From Antilocapra americana (taxonomy: Eukaryota > Chordata > Mammalia > Artiodactyla > Antilocapridae), in contig ML664175.1 in the NCBI GenBank assembly GCA_007570785.1, positions 8,093,081-8,157,080 of the forward strand: DNA of 64,000 nt, read 5' to 3'. Within the stretch, counting starts at the first letter, position 1. Every line of letters starts with the position of its first letter. Position numbers and translations under genes: made by a program. Of this stretch, positions 23,561 to 34,690 are shown one piece after another. The notes beneath the pieces are model-generated. The model made no database searches, was not told where the DNA came from, and saw nothing but the letters and a program-made list of their open reading frames with translations.

Positions 23561-25130
23561 ATAAGACTGCACTCACAAGTTCCACTCAGAAGTTTTACAT
23601 CCCAAAGAAGCTGTCACATAGGTCCAAGTGTGTAAAATAGACTACATGAACATTCAGCACAAGGGTAGAATTCTAAATACAAAGAATCATTTCTGTACCC
23701 TAAGGATAAATCCCATTTGGTCATGGTATATAATCCTTTTAATGTGTTCCTGACCTCAGTTTGCATTTAATATTTTCTTGAAAATTTTTGCATCTACATT
23801 CGTCAGGGATATTAGTGTAAGTTTTCTTGTAGTCTTCTTATCTTACTGTTGTATTAAGGTAATACTAGTCTCATAAAGTAAGTTTGGACATGTCCCCATG
23901 TTCCCTTCTCTTCAATTTTTTAAAAGAGTGTGAGGAGGATTGGCATTAATTCTTTTTTAAAATTTTGTTAGCTTTTACCAGTGAAGCTATTTGATCCTAG
24001 TGTTATTTTGTGTTGGAAGTTTTTTGATTACTGATTCAATCTCTTTACTCACTATTGGTGTGTTCAGTTTATTATTGCCTCCTGATTCAGTCTGGGCAGG
24101 TTGTATGTTTCTAGAAGTTTTTCCATTTCTTCCAGATAATCTAATTTGTTAGCATATAATTGTTCAATGTAATCTCTGATGATCCAGGATATTTCTGTAT
24201 CATTAATCATATTATCTTTCATTTCTGATTTTATTTATTGAGTCTTCTATTTTTTTCTTAATCTAGCTACTGGTTTGTCAATTTCCTTTATTTTTTTGAA
24301 AAAACTGCTTTTCAAACTCAGTTTCATTGATCATTTTTATTCTTTTTCTGTCCTCTATTAATTTCCACCCTGAACATTAATTAATTCCCTCTGCCAACTT
24401 TGGGTTTAGCCAAAGAAACCATAAAAAAAAAGTACAAAACTAGAAGCAACACAGTTACTGATTTCAAACTATACTACAAAGCTAAAATAATTAAAACAGT
24501 ATGGGACTGATATAAATATAGACACATAGATCAGTGGACCAGAAGAGAGAGCTTAGAATAAAAACCCCACATATACAGACAATTAATATCTGAAAATGAA
24601 GCCAAGAATACTCAGTGGGAAGAGGACAGTCTCTTCACAAATGGTACTGGAAAAACTAGATAAACACATGCAAAAAAATGAAATTTAATCTCTATCTTAT
24701 ACTACTTCCCTAAATTAACTTGAAATGGATCAAAGTCTTAAACATAAGACATGATACTTTAAAAGTCCTACATGAAAATATAGGGAAGCAGATCCTTAAT
24801 ACTGGTCTCAGTGATGATATTTTGGATATAACACCAAAAGTACAAAATAATAAAAAGTAAAAATCAACAAATGGGGCTACATTGAACAAAATCTTCTCCA
24901 TTGCAAAAGAAACAATCAACAAAATGGAAAAACAATCTGCTGAATGGGAGAAAATATTTGTAAACCATGTATCTGGTAAGAGGTTAATGTTCAAAATATA
25001 TAAACAGATCATAAAATTCAGTATCAATAAAAAAAGATTAAAAATGGGCAGAAGTCCTAAATACACATACAGGACATACAGGTAGCCAGTGGGTACAATG
25101 AAATGGTGCTTAATATTGCTAATCATCAGT

Positions 25131-25381
25131 TCATTTCAGTTCAGTCACTCAGTTGTGTCTGACTCTTTGCACCCCCATGAACCGCAGCACGCCAGGTCTC
25201 CCTGTCTATCACCAAGTCCCGGAGTCCACCCAAACCCACGTCCATCGAGTTGGTGATGCCATTCAGCCATCTCATCCTTTGTCATCCCCTTCTTCTCCTG
25301 TCCCAATCCTTCCCAGCATCAGGGTTTTTTCCAATGAGTCAACTCTTTGCATGAGGTAGCCAAAGTATTGGAGTTTCAGCT
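25131..25381 (-). mobile_element. BovB 3' end, inverted insertion
   Basis: CAGTTCAGTCACTCAGTTGTG, CACCAAGTCCCGGAGTCCAC and CCAAAGTATTGGAGTTTCAG are the reverse of the BovB 3' end. It sits in the old L1: sequence before it (CTAATCATCAG) and after it (AAAACCACAATGAGATATCC) are neighbours in an intact L1, apart from a few lost bases. Confidence 0.88.
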
Positions 25382-25687
25382 TCAAAACCACAATGAGATA
25401 TCCATTCACATCCATTAAAATGGCTATCATTGAAGAGTCTACAAATAACGAATGTTGGCAAGGATATAGAGAATAGTATATTGTTGACAGGATTGTAAAT
25501 TGATCTTAGCTACTGTGGTGAACACTATAGAGGAACCTATGGAGGTTCCTCAAAAAGCTAAAAACAAAACTGTTACACCATATGATCCAGCAATTCCACT
25601 CCTGGTTAAATACCAGACAGAACTACTAAAAGATACATGCACACGAATATTGACAGCAGCATTATTTATAAGAGCCAAGACACAGAA

Positions 25688-25850
25688 GGGACCCTGACGC
25701 TGGGAAATATTGAAGGAGGGAGGAGAGGGGATGACGGAGGATGAGAGGGTTGGATGACATCACCAACTCAACGGACCATGAGTTTGAGTAAACTCTGGGA
25801 GTTGGTGATGGGGGTCACAGAGAGTCAGACACAACTGAGTGACTGAACTG
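25688..25850 (+). mobile_element. BovB 3' end fragment, 163 bp
   Basis: GGACCCTGACGCTGGGAAAT to CAACTGAGTGACTGAACTG, flanked by AAGACACAGAA at 25677-25687 and 25851-25861. Without it, the old L1 reads on without a gap. A very short 5'-truncated insertion. Confidence 0.9.
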
Positions 25851-26304
25851 AAGACACAGAAACAAACTAAGTGCCCATCAACAAATGAATGGATGAAAAT
25901 GTGGTATGATGCTTGTGCACGTACATACGCACACACACACCCTAGAATACTACTCAGCCATTAAAGAAATGAAATTCTGCTATATGCAACAAAATGGTTT
26001 GACCTAAAGGGTAGTATGCTTAGTGAAATAAATCAACCTGAGCAAAGCAAATACTGCATGTAATCACTTATATGCAGAATCTAAAACATTAAACAAATAC
26101 ATGTAACAAAACAGAAACGGAGTCACAGATATAGAGAGCAAACAAATGGTTACCAACTGCAGGAGGGTAGGGGTATGGGATTATGAGATATAAAATACTA
26201 TGCATAAACTAAATAAGTATCAAGAATATATTGTACACTACAGGGAAATACAGCTGTTATTTAATAACTTTAAATGGACTATAAGCTGTAAAAATATTGA
26301 ATCA

Positions 26305-26663
26305 AAAACAACAATACAGTATATTAATGCATATATATGGAATTTAGAAAGACGGTAACGAGAACCCAACATGCGAGACAGCAAAAGGAACGCAGATGTA
26401 TAGAATAGACTCGTGGACTTTGTGGATGAGGGTAAGGGTGGGATGATATGGGAGAAGGGCATTGAAGCATGTTAATTTTCATATGTCTAATCAATCGCCA
26501 GCCGAGGACTGATGCTCGGGGCTGGTGCAGCGAGATTTCCCGGGGGGGGGGAGGGAAGAGGGAGGGGGGTTCCGGAGGGGAAGCATATGTAAACCCATGG
26601 TGATATCATGACAATGTATGGCAAAAACAATTAAAAAAAATAATAAATAAAAAAAATTTAAAA
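26305..26663 (+). mobile_element. Young L1 3' end nested in old L1
   Basis: 359-bp insertion with the end of ORF2 (CATATATATGGAATTTAGAA), 3' UTR and A tail, flanked by the 15-bp duplication AAAAATATTGAATCA (26290-26304 and 26664-26678). Its 3' end reads GTAAACCCATGGTGATATC and CAAAAACAATTAAA, unlike the copies at 17.4, 20.9 and 59.8 kb, so it belongs to a different subfamily. Confidence 0.92.
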
Positions 26664-26739
26664 AAAAATATTGAATCACTATGCTGTGTACCTGAAACTA
26701 ATACAATATTGTAAATAAGGAAAATGACAGAGAAACCAA

Positions 26740-27680
26740 GTATACATTTTTCAAATGAGACATCCAAGTGGCTAGCAATTACATAAAAAGGTGCTCAATA
26801 CCACTAATCATCAGGAAAATGCAAATCAAAAACACAATGAGGTACAACGTCATATCAGTGAAATGACTTTTATCAAGATGACAAGAATTAACAAATGTTG
26901 GCAAGGATGTAGAGAAACAGAGAACCTGTGTACTGTTGGTGGGAATGTAAATTCATACAGCCCTATGGAAAACAATATGAAGTATTGTTTTCTATAAAAA
27001 AGTATTGTTCTATAAAAAAGTAATAGAACTACCATATGATTCAGAAATCCCACTTCTGGGTATATGCCCAAAGGAAATACAAAGAAGATACCAAAAATAT
27101 ATATTCATTTCCATGTGTAAACATTATTCACAACATTATTCACAACAGCTGAAATATGGAAACAACTTACCTGTTTCTCAAAGGATGACTGGATAAGAGG
27201 TGACATGCACATACACAATGAAATATCATTCAACCATGAGAAGGACTTCCTGCCATGGATGGACCTTGAGGAAATTATGCTAAATAAGGTATGCCAGACA
27301 TTGAAAAACCAACACTGTCTGATACCACTATACATGAAATCTTGAAAAAGTCAAACATTATCAACAGAGAGTAAAATGATAATTACCGAGCGCTGGGGGA
27401 TAAGACAGATGTAGGAGGGTACAAAGTAGCAACTAGTAGTTGAATCAATTCCAAAGATCTAATGCATAGTTTAGTGATTATAGACAACAATATTGTATTA
27501 GAAACCAGACTTTTTAAGAGACTAAGTCTTAATTATCCCACCATAAGAAAGAAATAATTATATGATGTGATAAAAATGATAGCTACACTGCAATCATACT
27601 GCAAAGCACAAATGCATCAAATCAATATGCTGCACACCTTAAACTTACACAATGTTGTATGTCAAGTGTTTCAATTAAAA
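26740..27680 (+). repeat. Old L1 3' part (second copy)
   Basis: TCAAATGAGACATCCAAGTG, GAGGTACAACGTCATATCAG, TTGGCAAGGATGTAGAGAAA, TCTGGGTATATGCCCAAAGG and the end CTTAAACTTACACAATGTTG. A separate, independently ended old L1 directly after the previous one. Confidence 0.78.
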
Positions 27681-28433
27681 ACAAAAGAAATAAATTGAGC
27701 AAATCCAGGACACAAGAGTAAGAGCTAAAATCAAACACTGGTTGAAATTTTAAAATATACTGACACACTAAAATAAAGTAAAAAATATATAACATTTGAA
27801 TAATACACTTAGACTAGAAAGAACTGATAAGCCACTCTTGAAATCTGAAAATATTATAAACAGTACACATATTCTCACAAGCCTATATGGGTTATTTTTA
27901 AAATATGATTCAAATATTCTGCCCAAAAGGAAATATCATTAGGTAGGGAGGAAGGGAGCAAAGAGGAAGCATACAGGCCATAGTAACCTTACACGAAAAG
28001 CTAATAAACTGCAACATTCACTCTTTGGAAAAGTGAAAAGATAGGCAAAATAATCAACAAAATTGAGAATGCAAAAGGTACGACTTTTTAAGAAAGAAAA
28101 ATAACAGCACAGAGGCTTAAAATTATAAGAAATTTATAAATCCATAGTATTCAATGTGAAAGCATGGATGAAATGTCCACTTTTTTGGCAAGCCTTTACT
28201 TACCAAACATATTAGGATAAACAGCGCTAGCTTCTGTAGCAAGCAATGTGAAAACAATAAAGGCTTATTTCTTACCGTAAATGGGATGCAAGTTGTTTGA
28301 CTCCTGGGCAGCTTCTCCTTCAGCAGTGATGTTAGCACACTTCCTCCACTTGCGGTCATCTAGACAAGACAGAAGATAATCATGGATGTCACATGGAGCA
28401 CTTTAAGGCAGTCATGGAGGGAATGGCACACAG

Positions 28434-28475
<42 letters not shown>

Positions 28476-28836
28476 CCTATAATTATTACATGTCACAAGT
28501 AACAGACTAGTAATCTAAATTTTAATATTAACATTATTTCAAACTATTCAATAGCATTGTAAAAAAATATGGAATAGATTTCTCCTCAGAAACTGAAGAT
28601 CTACTATCAGGAAATCCATTAATAAAATGCATCACATTGATACACAAAATGTAAATGAGTCTCTCATTAAATGCTGCAAACTATGAAGTTTAATAAATAT
28701 ACTAGATAAAAGTTTAGAGAAAATAGGAGTAAACCACTCTTACCATAAGAAATGATCCCTTTAATGAGGGAAAAGACAAAATTTTTTAATGTCTACAGTA
28801 TTTAATAATTTTCTGGGATTTTTTTCCTGTTTGCTC
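27681..28836. other. AT-rich unique stretch with AT repeat
   Basis: No gene recognised. Contains a perfect (AT)18 tract at 28437-28472. Confidence 0.5.
28437..28472. repeat. (AT)18 microsatellite
   Basis: Uninterrupted 36-nt dinucleotide repeat. Confidence 0.97.
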
Positions 28837-28935
28837 TTCTGTTATTTTATAGAGGTATAGTTTACCTTCAATATTATATTAGTTTCAGGTGTACAGCACA
28901 GTGATTCAAAATGTTAACATACTCCATGAAAGTTT
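28837..28935 (-). repeat. Old L1 3' tip, antisense
   Basis: GAGGTATAGTTTACCTTCAA followed by TTAGTTTCAGGTGTACAGCA is the reverse of an old L1 3' end. Confidence 0.65.
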
Positions 28936-29290
28936 CTTTTCAAGAATATTAAAAGGCTGAAATAATGCATGAATAAAGGAAAAAGGAAATGGGGTTCTCT
29001 GCTTCATTTATAAAAATTACTGAAGTAGCAGCAAATTTACAAAATAATGGTTTTGTTGTTTTAAACAGCCACTAAATTTGATGGCTGTGGGCATTATGCA
29101 AAAACATGAGACAATGCCTAGAATGTAATATTAAACAGGAAAACAGGACATAAAATTATATTTAGTATAACTATGAAAAGCAACACTCACACATTTAGAA
29201 GAATAACATATTTCTAGAGCATTAGTTTTGAAATCCAAGCAGTCTTTCAATATTTATAACAAAAACTGAGTGACTTTTCAAATACCTATT
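28936..29290. other. AT-rich unique stretch
   Basis: No gene or repeat recognised. Confidence 0.45.
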
Positions 29291-32200
29291 CAATTCACTT
29301 GCTCAGTCCTGTACGACTCTTTGCGACCCCATGAACCACAGCACACCAGGCCTCCCTGTCCATCACCAACTACCAGAGTTCACCCAAACCCATGTACATT
29401 AAGACAGTGATGCCATCCAACCATCTCATCCTCTATCGTCCCCTTCTCCTCCTGCCCTCAGTCTTTCCCAGAATAAGGGTCTTTTCCACTGAGTCAGCTC
29501 TTCACATCAGGTGGCCAAAGTATTGGAGTTTCAGTTTCAACATCAGTCCTTCCAGTGAACACCCAGGACTGATCTCCTTTAGGATGGACTGGTTGGATCT
29601 CCTTGAACTCCAAGGGACTCTCAAGAGTCTTCTCCAACACCACAGTTCCAAGCACCAGTTCTTTAGTGCTCAATTTTCTTTATATTCCAGCTCTCACATA
29701 CATACATGACAACTGGAAAAACCATAGCCTTGACTAGACAGGCCTTTGTTGACAAAGTAATGTCTCTGCTTTTAAATATGGTATATAGGTTGGTAATAAC
29801 TTTCCTTCCAAGGAGTAAGCGTCTTTTAATTTCATGGTTGCAATCACCATCTGCAGTGATTTTGGAGCTCAGAAAAATAAAGTCTGACACTGTTTCCACT
29901 GTTTCCCCATCTAGTTGCCATGAAGTGATGGGACCAGATGCCATGATTTTAGTTTTCTGAATGTTGAGCTTGAAGCCAATGTTTTCCCTCTCTTTCACTT
30001 TCATCAAGAGGCTCTTTAGTTCTTCTTCACTTTCTGCCATAAGGGTGGTGTCATCTGCTTATCTGAGGTTATTGATATTTCTCCCAGCAATCTTGATTCC
30101 AGGTTGTGCTTCCTCCAGCCCAGTGTTTCTCATGATGTGCACTGCATAGAAGTTAAATAAGCAGGGTGACAGTATACAGCCTTGATGTACTCCTTTTCCT
30201 ACTTGGAACAAGTCTGTTGTTCCATGTCCAGTTCTAAATGTTGCTTCCTGACCTGCATAAATGTTTCTCAAGAGCAGGTAAGGTGGTCTTGTGTGCCCAC
30301 CTCTTTCAGAATTTTCCACAGTTTATTGTGATCCACACAGTCAAAGGCTTTTGCATAGTCAATAAAGCAGAAGTAGATGTTTTTCTGGAACTCTCTTGCT
30401 TTTTCAATGATCCAGCGGATGTTGGCAATTTGATCTCTGGTTCCTCTGTCTTTTCTAAAATCAGCTTGGACATCTGGTAGTTCACAGTTCATGTATTGCT
30501 GAAGCCTGGCATGGAGAATTTTGAGCATTACTTTACTAGAGTATGAGACAAGTGCAATTGTGTGGTAGGTTGAGCATTCTTTGGCATTGCCTTTCTTTGG
30601 GACTGGAATGTAAACTGACCTTTTCCAGGCCTGTGGCCATTGCTGAGTTTGCCAAATTTGCTGGCATATTGAGTGCAGCACTTTTACAGCATCATCTTTC
30701 AGGATTTGAAAGAGCTCAATTGGTATTCCATCACTTCCACTAGTTTTGTTCGTAGGATGCTTCCTAAGGCCCACTTGACATCACATTCCAGGATGTCTGG
30801 CTCTAGGTGAGTGATCACACCATCGTGATTATCTGGGTCGTGAACATCTTTTTTCAACAGTTCTACTGTGTATTCTTTCCACCTCTTCTTAATATCTTCT
30901 GCTTCTGTTAGGTTCCTACCCTTCTTGTTCTTCATTGTGCCCATCTTTGCATAAAATATTCCCTTAGTATCTCTAGTTTTCTTGAAGAGATCTCTAGTCT
31001 TTCCCTTTCTATTGTTTTCCTCTGTTTCTTTGCATTGATCCCTGCAGAAGGCTTTCTTATCTCTCCTTGCTATTCCTTGGAACTCTGCATTCAAATAGGT
31101 ATATCTTTCCTTTTCTCCTTTGCTTTTCACTTCCCTTCTTTTCACAGCTATTTGTAAGGCCTCCTCAGACAGCCATTTTGCTTTTTTGCATTTCTTTTTC
31201 TTGAGGATGATCTTAAGTCCTGTCTCCTGTACAATGTCAGGAACCTCCATCCATAGTTCATCAGGCACTCTATCAGATCTAGTCCCTTAAATCTATTTCT
31301 CACTTTCATTGTATAGTCATAAGGGATTTGATTTAGGTCATACCTGAATGGTCTAATGGTTTTCTCCACTTTCTTCAATTTAAGTCTGAATTTGGCAACA
31401 AGGAGTTCATGATCTGAGCCACAGTCAGCTCCTGGTCTTGTTTTTGCTGACTGTATAGAGCTTCTCCATCTTTGATTGCAAAGAATATAATCAATCTGAT
31501 TTTGATGTCAACCATCTGGTGATGTCCATGTGTGGAGTCTTCTCTTGTGTTGTTGGAAGAGGGTATTTGCTATGACCAGTGCATTCTCTTGGCAAAACTC
31601 TATTAGCCTTTGCCCTGTTTCATTCTGTACTCCAAGGCCAAATTTGCCTGTTACTCCAGGTGTTTCTTGACTTCCCACTTTTGCATTCCAGTCCCCTATA
31701 ATGAAAAGGACTTCTCTTTTGGGTGTTTGTTCTAGAAGGTCTTGTAGGTCTTCATAAAACTGTTCAGCTTCTTCAGCATTACTGGTTGGGTCACAGACTT
31801 CAATTACCATGATATTGAAAGGTTTGCCTTTGAAACGAACAGAGATCGTTCTGTCATTTTTGAGATTGCGTCCAAGTACTGCATTTCAGACTCTTTTGTT
31901 GACTGTGATGGCTACTCCATTTCTTTCATGGGATTCCAGCCCACAGTAGTAGATGAAATGATCATCTGAGTTAAATTCACCCATTCCAGTCCATCTTAGT
32001 TCGCTGATTCCTAGAATGTCAATGTTCACTCTTGTCATCTCCTGTTTGACCCCTTCCAATTTGCCCTGGTTCATGGACCTAACATTCCAAGTTCCTATGC
32101 AATATTGCTCTTCACAGCATTGAACCTTGCTTCTGTCACCAATCCCACTCACAACTGGGTGTTGTTTTTGCTTTGGCTCCATCCCTTCATTCTTTCTGGA

Positions 32201-32368
32201 GTTATTTCTCTACTGATCTCCAGTAGCATATTGGGCACCAACCGACCTGGGGAGTTCATCTTTCAGTGTCCTATCTTTTTGCCTTTTCAAACTGTTCATG
32301 GGGGTTTCAAGGCAAGAATACTGAAGTGGTTTGCCATTCCCTTCTCCAGTGGACCACATTCTAGAGCC
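29291..32368 (-). mobile_element. BovB LINE, nearly full length
   Basis: About 3.1 kb, close to the roughly 3.2 kb I recall for BovB, in reverse. The 3' end is at 29291 (TTGCTCAGTCCTGTACGACT) and the 5' end near 32368 (GTTTGCCATTCCCTTCTCC side). It contains endonuclease, RT and post-RT coding segments in order, all broken. No target duplication was found. This is the most complete BovB here. Confidence 0.93.
29663..32182 (-). pseudogene. BovB endonuclease-reverse transcriptase remnant
   Basis: The ORF once encoded an APE-like endonuclease followed by an RT, the enzyme that nicks target DNA and primes copying there. Visible in order on the minus strand: endonuclease start (32182-31886: CIGTWNVRS, GISELRWTG); endonuclease core (31810-31508: IIGDWNAKVGS); linker (31378-30699); RT (30774-30268: TSGSDGIPIELF, FIDYAKAFDCVDH); RT continuation (30319-30059: GVHQGCILSPCLFNFYA); post-RT segment (30040-29663). 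A TAA at 30061-30059 replaces the Tyr of the YADD active site, and several frameshifts separate the blocks. Confidence 0.9.
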
Positions 32369-33104
32369 AGTCAGTTTGGAAATAACAACATTTTCACATA
32401 CTGTATGTCATTTATTCTTCACAGAGAGCTTTTAAAAGATAATAAAGCCCATTCACAGAAGTATCTAGAATTAAACCCAATCTCCACATATTCAGTGGCA
32501 AAGAGATCTAGCTGTCTATACATATTCCTTGTCCTCTTCTTCCTCACTAACAGAAGGAGAGAATAGACATTATTTCAAATGGCAAAGTGCCCTTTTAAAA
32601 GATGGTATTTCCCAGCTTCCCTTGTAGCTGTGGGTTAACATTGCCCTCCTCTTCTTCTTTATATTTGCTTCCAGGATTGCAAGTGTGATGGCTGGAGGCA
32701 TAGCAGCCGTTTTGGATCATAAGGCAACTTTAAGGTCCATATTCTAAGCCTGGCACCCTTAGATGGTGGAACCAATACCCTGACCTCAGAGAGCAATTTC
32801 TAGATTCCATATACATGAATAAAAATAACTTCCTGTGTGCTCAAGTCAATATTATATAGAATGGAACCTAATCCTAGCTGGTATATGCTATTTCGTCTAC
32901 AACATACATGAGGTAATAAATGTTAGTATAACAAAAATATTTTAAAATATTTTTAAAAGCCTTAATTCCATTCATCCTATACCCAAACTTTAGTGCATGA
33001 GAAAGAATTACGGGTCCTATGGAAAAAAATAAAGTTGCATTTGATAACATTCTTATTAAACATTCTTCTTTGGGCACTATCACTTTCAGTGAGGAACTGA
33101 CAAG
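32369..33104. other. Unique stretch, possible old repeat
   Basis: No gene seen. The part around 32640-32890 (GGCATAGCAGCCGTTTTGGA, GAACCTAATCCTAGCTGGTA) has the feel of an old mammal-wide LTR-like repeat, but I cannot name the family. Confidence 0.4.
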
Positions 33105-33213
33105 ACAGACAGATGGATAGAAGGAAGGAAGAAAAGGAGAGGCAAGAAGAGAGGGAGAGGGGAAAGAAGGGGAAAAAGGAAGGCAGGTAGGAAGAAAGGA
33201 AGAAAGAAAGAAA
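33105..33213 (+). repeat. Purine-rich GGAA/GAAA simple repeat
   Basis: About 110 nt nearly all A and G (GGAAGGAAGAAAAGGAGAGG-like), ending AAGAAAGAAAGAAA. Confidence 0.9.
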
Positions 33214-33343
33214 AATCTCAGCTGTGCACAGCCAGCCATACCTGTAACTTCAATTACCGTCTTGCCAAGGAATCCCAAATACACTTCACCAGCATAGACT
33301 ACTCCTGTGAACCCTAAATACCCATATCCAATTGCTTACTGAT

Positions 33344-33753
33344 ACTGAGCATTGAAGAACTGATGCTTCTGAACTGTGGTGTTGGAGAAGATTCTTGAAT
33401 CCCTTGGACTGCAAGGAGACCCAACCAGTCCATCCTAAAGGAAATCTGTCCTGAATATTCATTGGAAGGACTGATTTTGATGCTGAAACTCCAATACTTT
33501 GGCCACCTGATGCAAAGAACTGACTCATTTGAAAAGACCCCGATGCTGGGAAAGATTGAAGGCAGGAGAAGGGGACGACAGAGGATGAGATGGTTGGATG
33601 GCATCACCAGCTCAATGGACATGAGTTTGAGCAAGCTCCGAGAGTTGGTGATGGACAGGAAGGCCTGGCGTACTGTAGTCCATGGGGTTGCAAAGAGTCA
33701 GACATGACTGAGGGACTGAACTGAACTGAACTGAACTGCACTGAATCTCATAG
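33344..33753 (+). mobile_element. BovB 3' end
   Basis: GAGCATTGAAGAACTGATGC to GGTTGCAAAGAGTCAGACAT and a tail of repeated GAACT units (33717-33745). The short open frame 33462-33707 is BovB 3' sequence read as coding, not a gene. Confidence 0.9.
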
Positions 33754-33780
33754 AAGTCTGAAGCACTAAACTCAGCATCA

Positions 33781-33822
33781 GTTCAGTTCAGTCACTCAGT
33801 CAAGTCCGACTCTTTGCTATGC
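33781..33822 (-). repeat. BovB/Bov SINE 3' tip, antisense
   Basis: TTCAGTTCAGTCACTCAGTC then AAGTCCGACTCTTTGC. Only about 42 nt, in inverted orientation to the copy just left of it. Confidence 0.7.
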
Positions 33823-33839
33823 TCAAAGCTAAATTCAGA

Positions 33840-34690
33840 AACTTCCCTTCCACCTCAACAACCTTATCTTTTCTGTCATGGTGTTTATCTTCTTTTAACT
33901 TAGGTCAGCCAATAACTTGGTGGTCAAAATAAGGCAATCTCCCTAATCTCCCACACCCAATCCATGACCATGTATTATCTATCTAAGCTTCTGGGTATCT
34001 CTAAAATTTTCCCACCTCTTCTTTCTCTCCAGTACCAGCGAAGTCTACACAACTATCACAGCTCTTATGTACTACTATCAAAACCTACAAAGCTTTCTAC
34101 CCGAATCCATTTTGGCATCTCCTTCAAGCCACACTGTAGCTTTGCAGGCAGTGTAACATTTTAAAAAGTCAGTATCATCATACAAGTCCTTTGCTTAAAA
34201 TAGTTTAATGATTTTCCTTTGTTTTTATGATAAACATCAAAATAGATAACAACCTAAAAAATAAGCTGTTGTCTGGTCCCTCTTCATCATTGTATTCTGT
34301 GCTCCAGATTCTCTTTCTTTAAGCTCATCAAATGCACCTTCTGCATTTCTCCTGGAGTCTTGGAAGAGACTGTTCCCTTTCCCTGAAGTCCTTTTCCTCC
34401 ATTTTCTCTTTATTCCACACTTACCATTAGGTCTCAGCAGCCTTAAGCATCTCAAATATATTTTATCAAGGAATTTATCTGATAAAGATCCAGTTGCCTC
34501 AATATCTCATTATAATATATTATTATTTCTTCTAGTCATCTGATATTTCCTCTTAATATCTCTTTGTGGCATATATTTTTCCTCATAGCACCAAATCACA
34601 GAGGCAATTACCTATTTGTGTGGTTATTTAGTTATTTACCTGTACCCTCTCCCAAAACACACAGTAGATGTTCTAAGAGAATGAATTTTA
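33840..34690 (+). repeat. L2 LINE fossil
   Basis: Pattern of an L2 3' half: TTGCTTAAAATAGTTTAATG, TGTCTGGTCCCTCTTCATCA, CTCCAGATTCTCTTTCTTTA, ACTGTTCCCTTTCCCTGAAG. Decayed and AT-shifted; the left part (33840-34150) is less certain. Confidence 0.6.

Larger units (their letters stand above)
23690..26718 (+). mobile_element. Old L1 with inverted 5' segment
   Basis: Left part (23690-24416) is antisense ORF2 (ends CTGCCAACTTTGGGTTTAG); right part (24417-26718) is sense ORF2 C terminus to 3' end (ACAGTTACTGATTTCAAACT, GAATGGGAGAAAATATTTG, TGTGTACCTGAAACTAATAC). The inverted piece is the ORF2 segment upstream of the sense piece, the layout left by twin priming. Later insertions sit in it at 25131-25381, 25688-25850 and 26305-26663. 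Confidence 0.75.

Noticed and set aside
30699..31268. Lys-rich minus-strand frame of 189 codons as a host gene
   Set aside because: It is the linker between endonuclease and RT of BovB, in order with the other blocks.
32105..32566. 153-codon plus-strand open frame
   Set aside because: Antisense to the BovB endonuclease region and beyond; no protein features.
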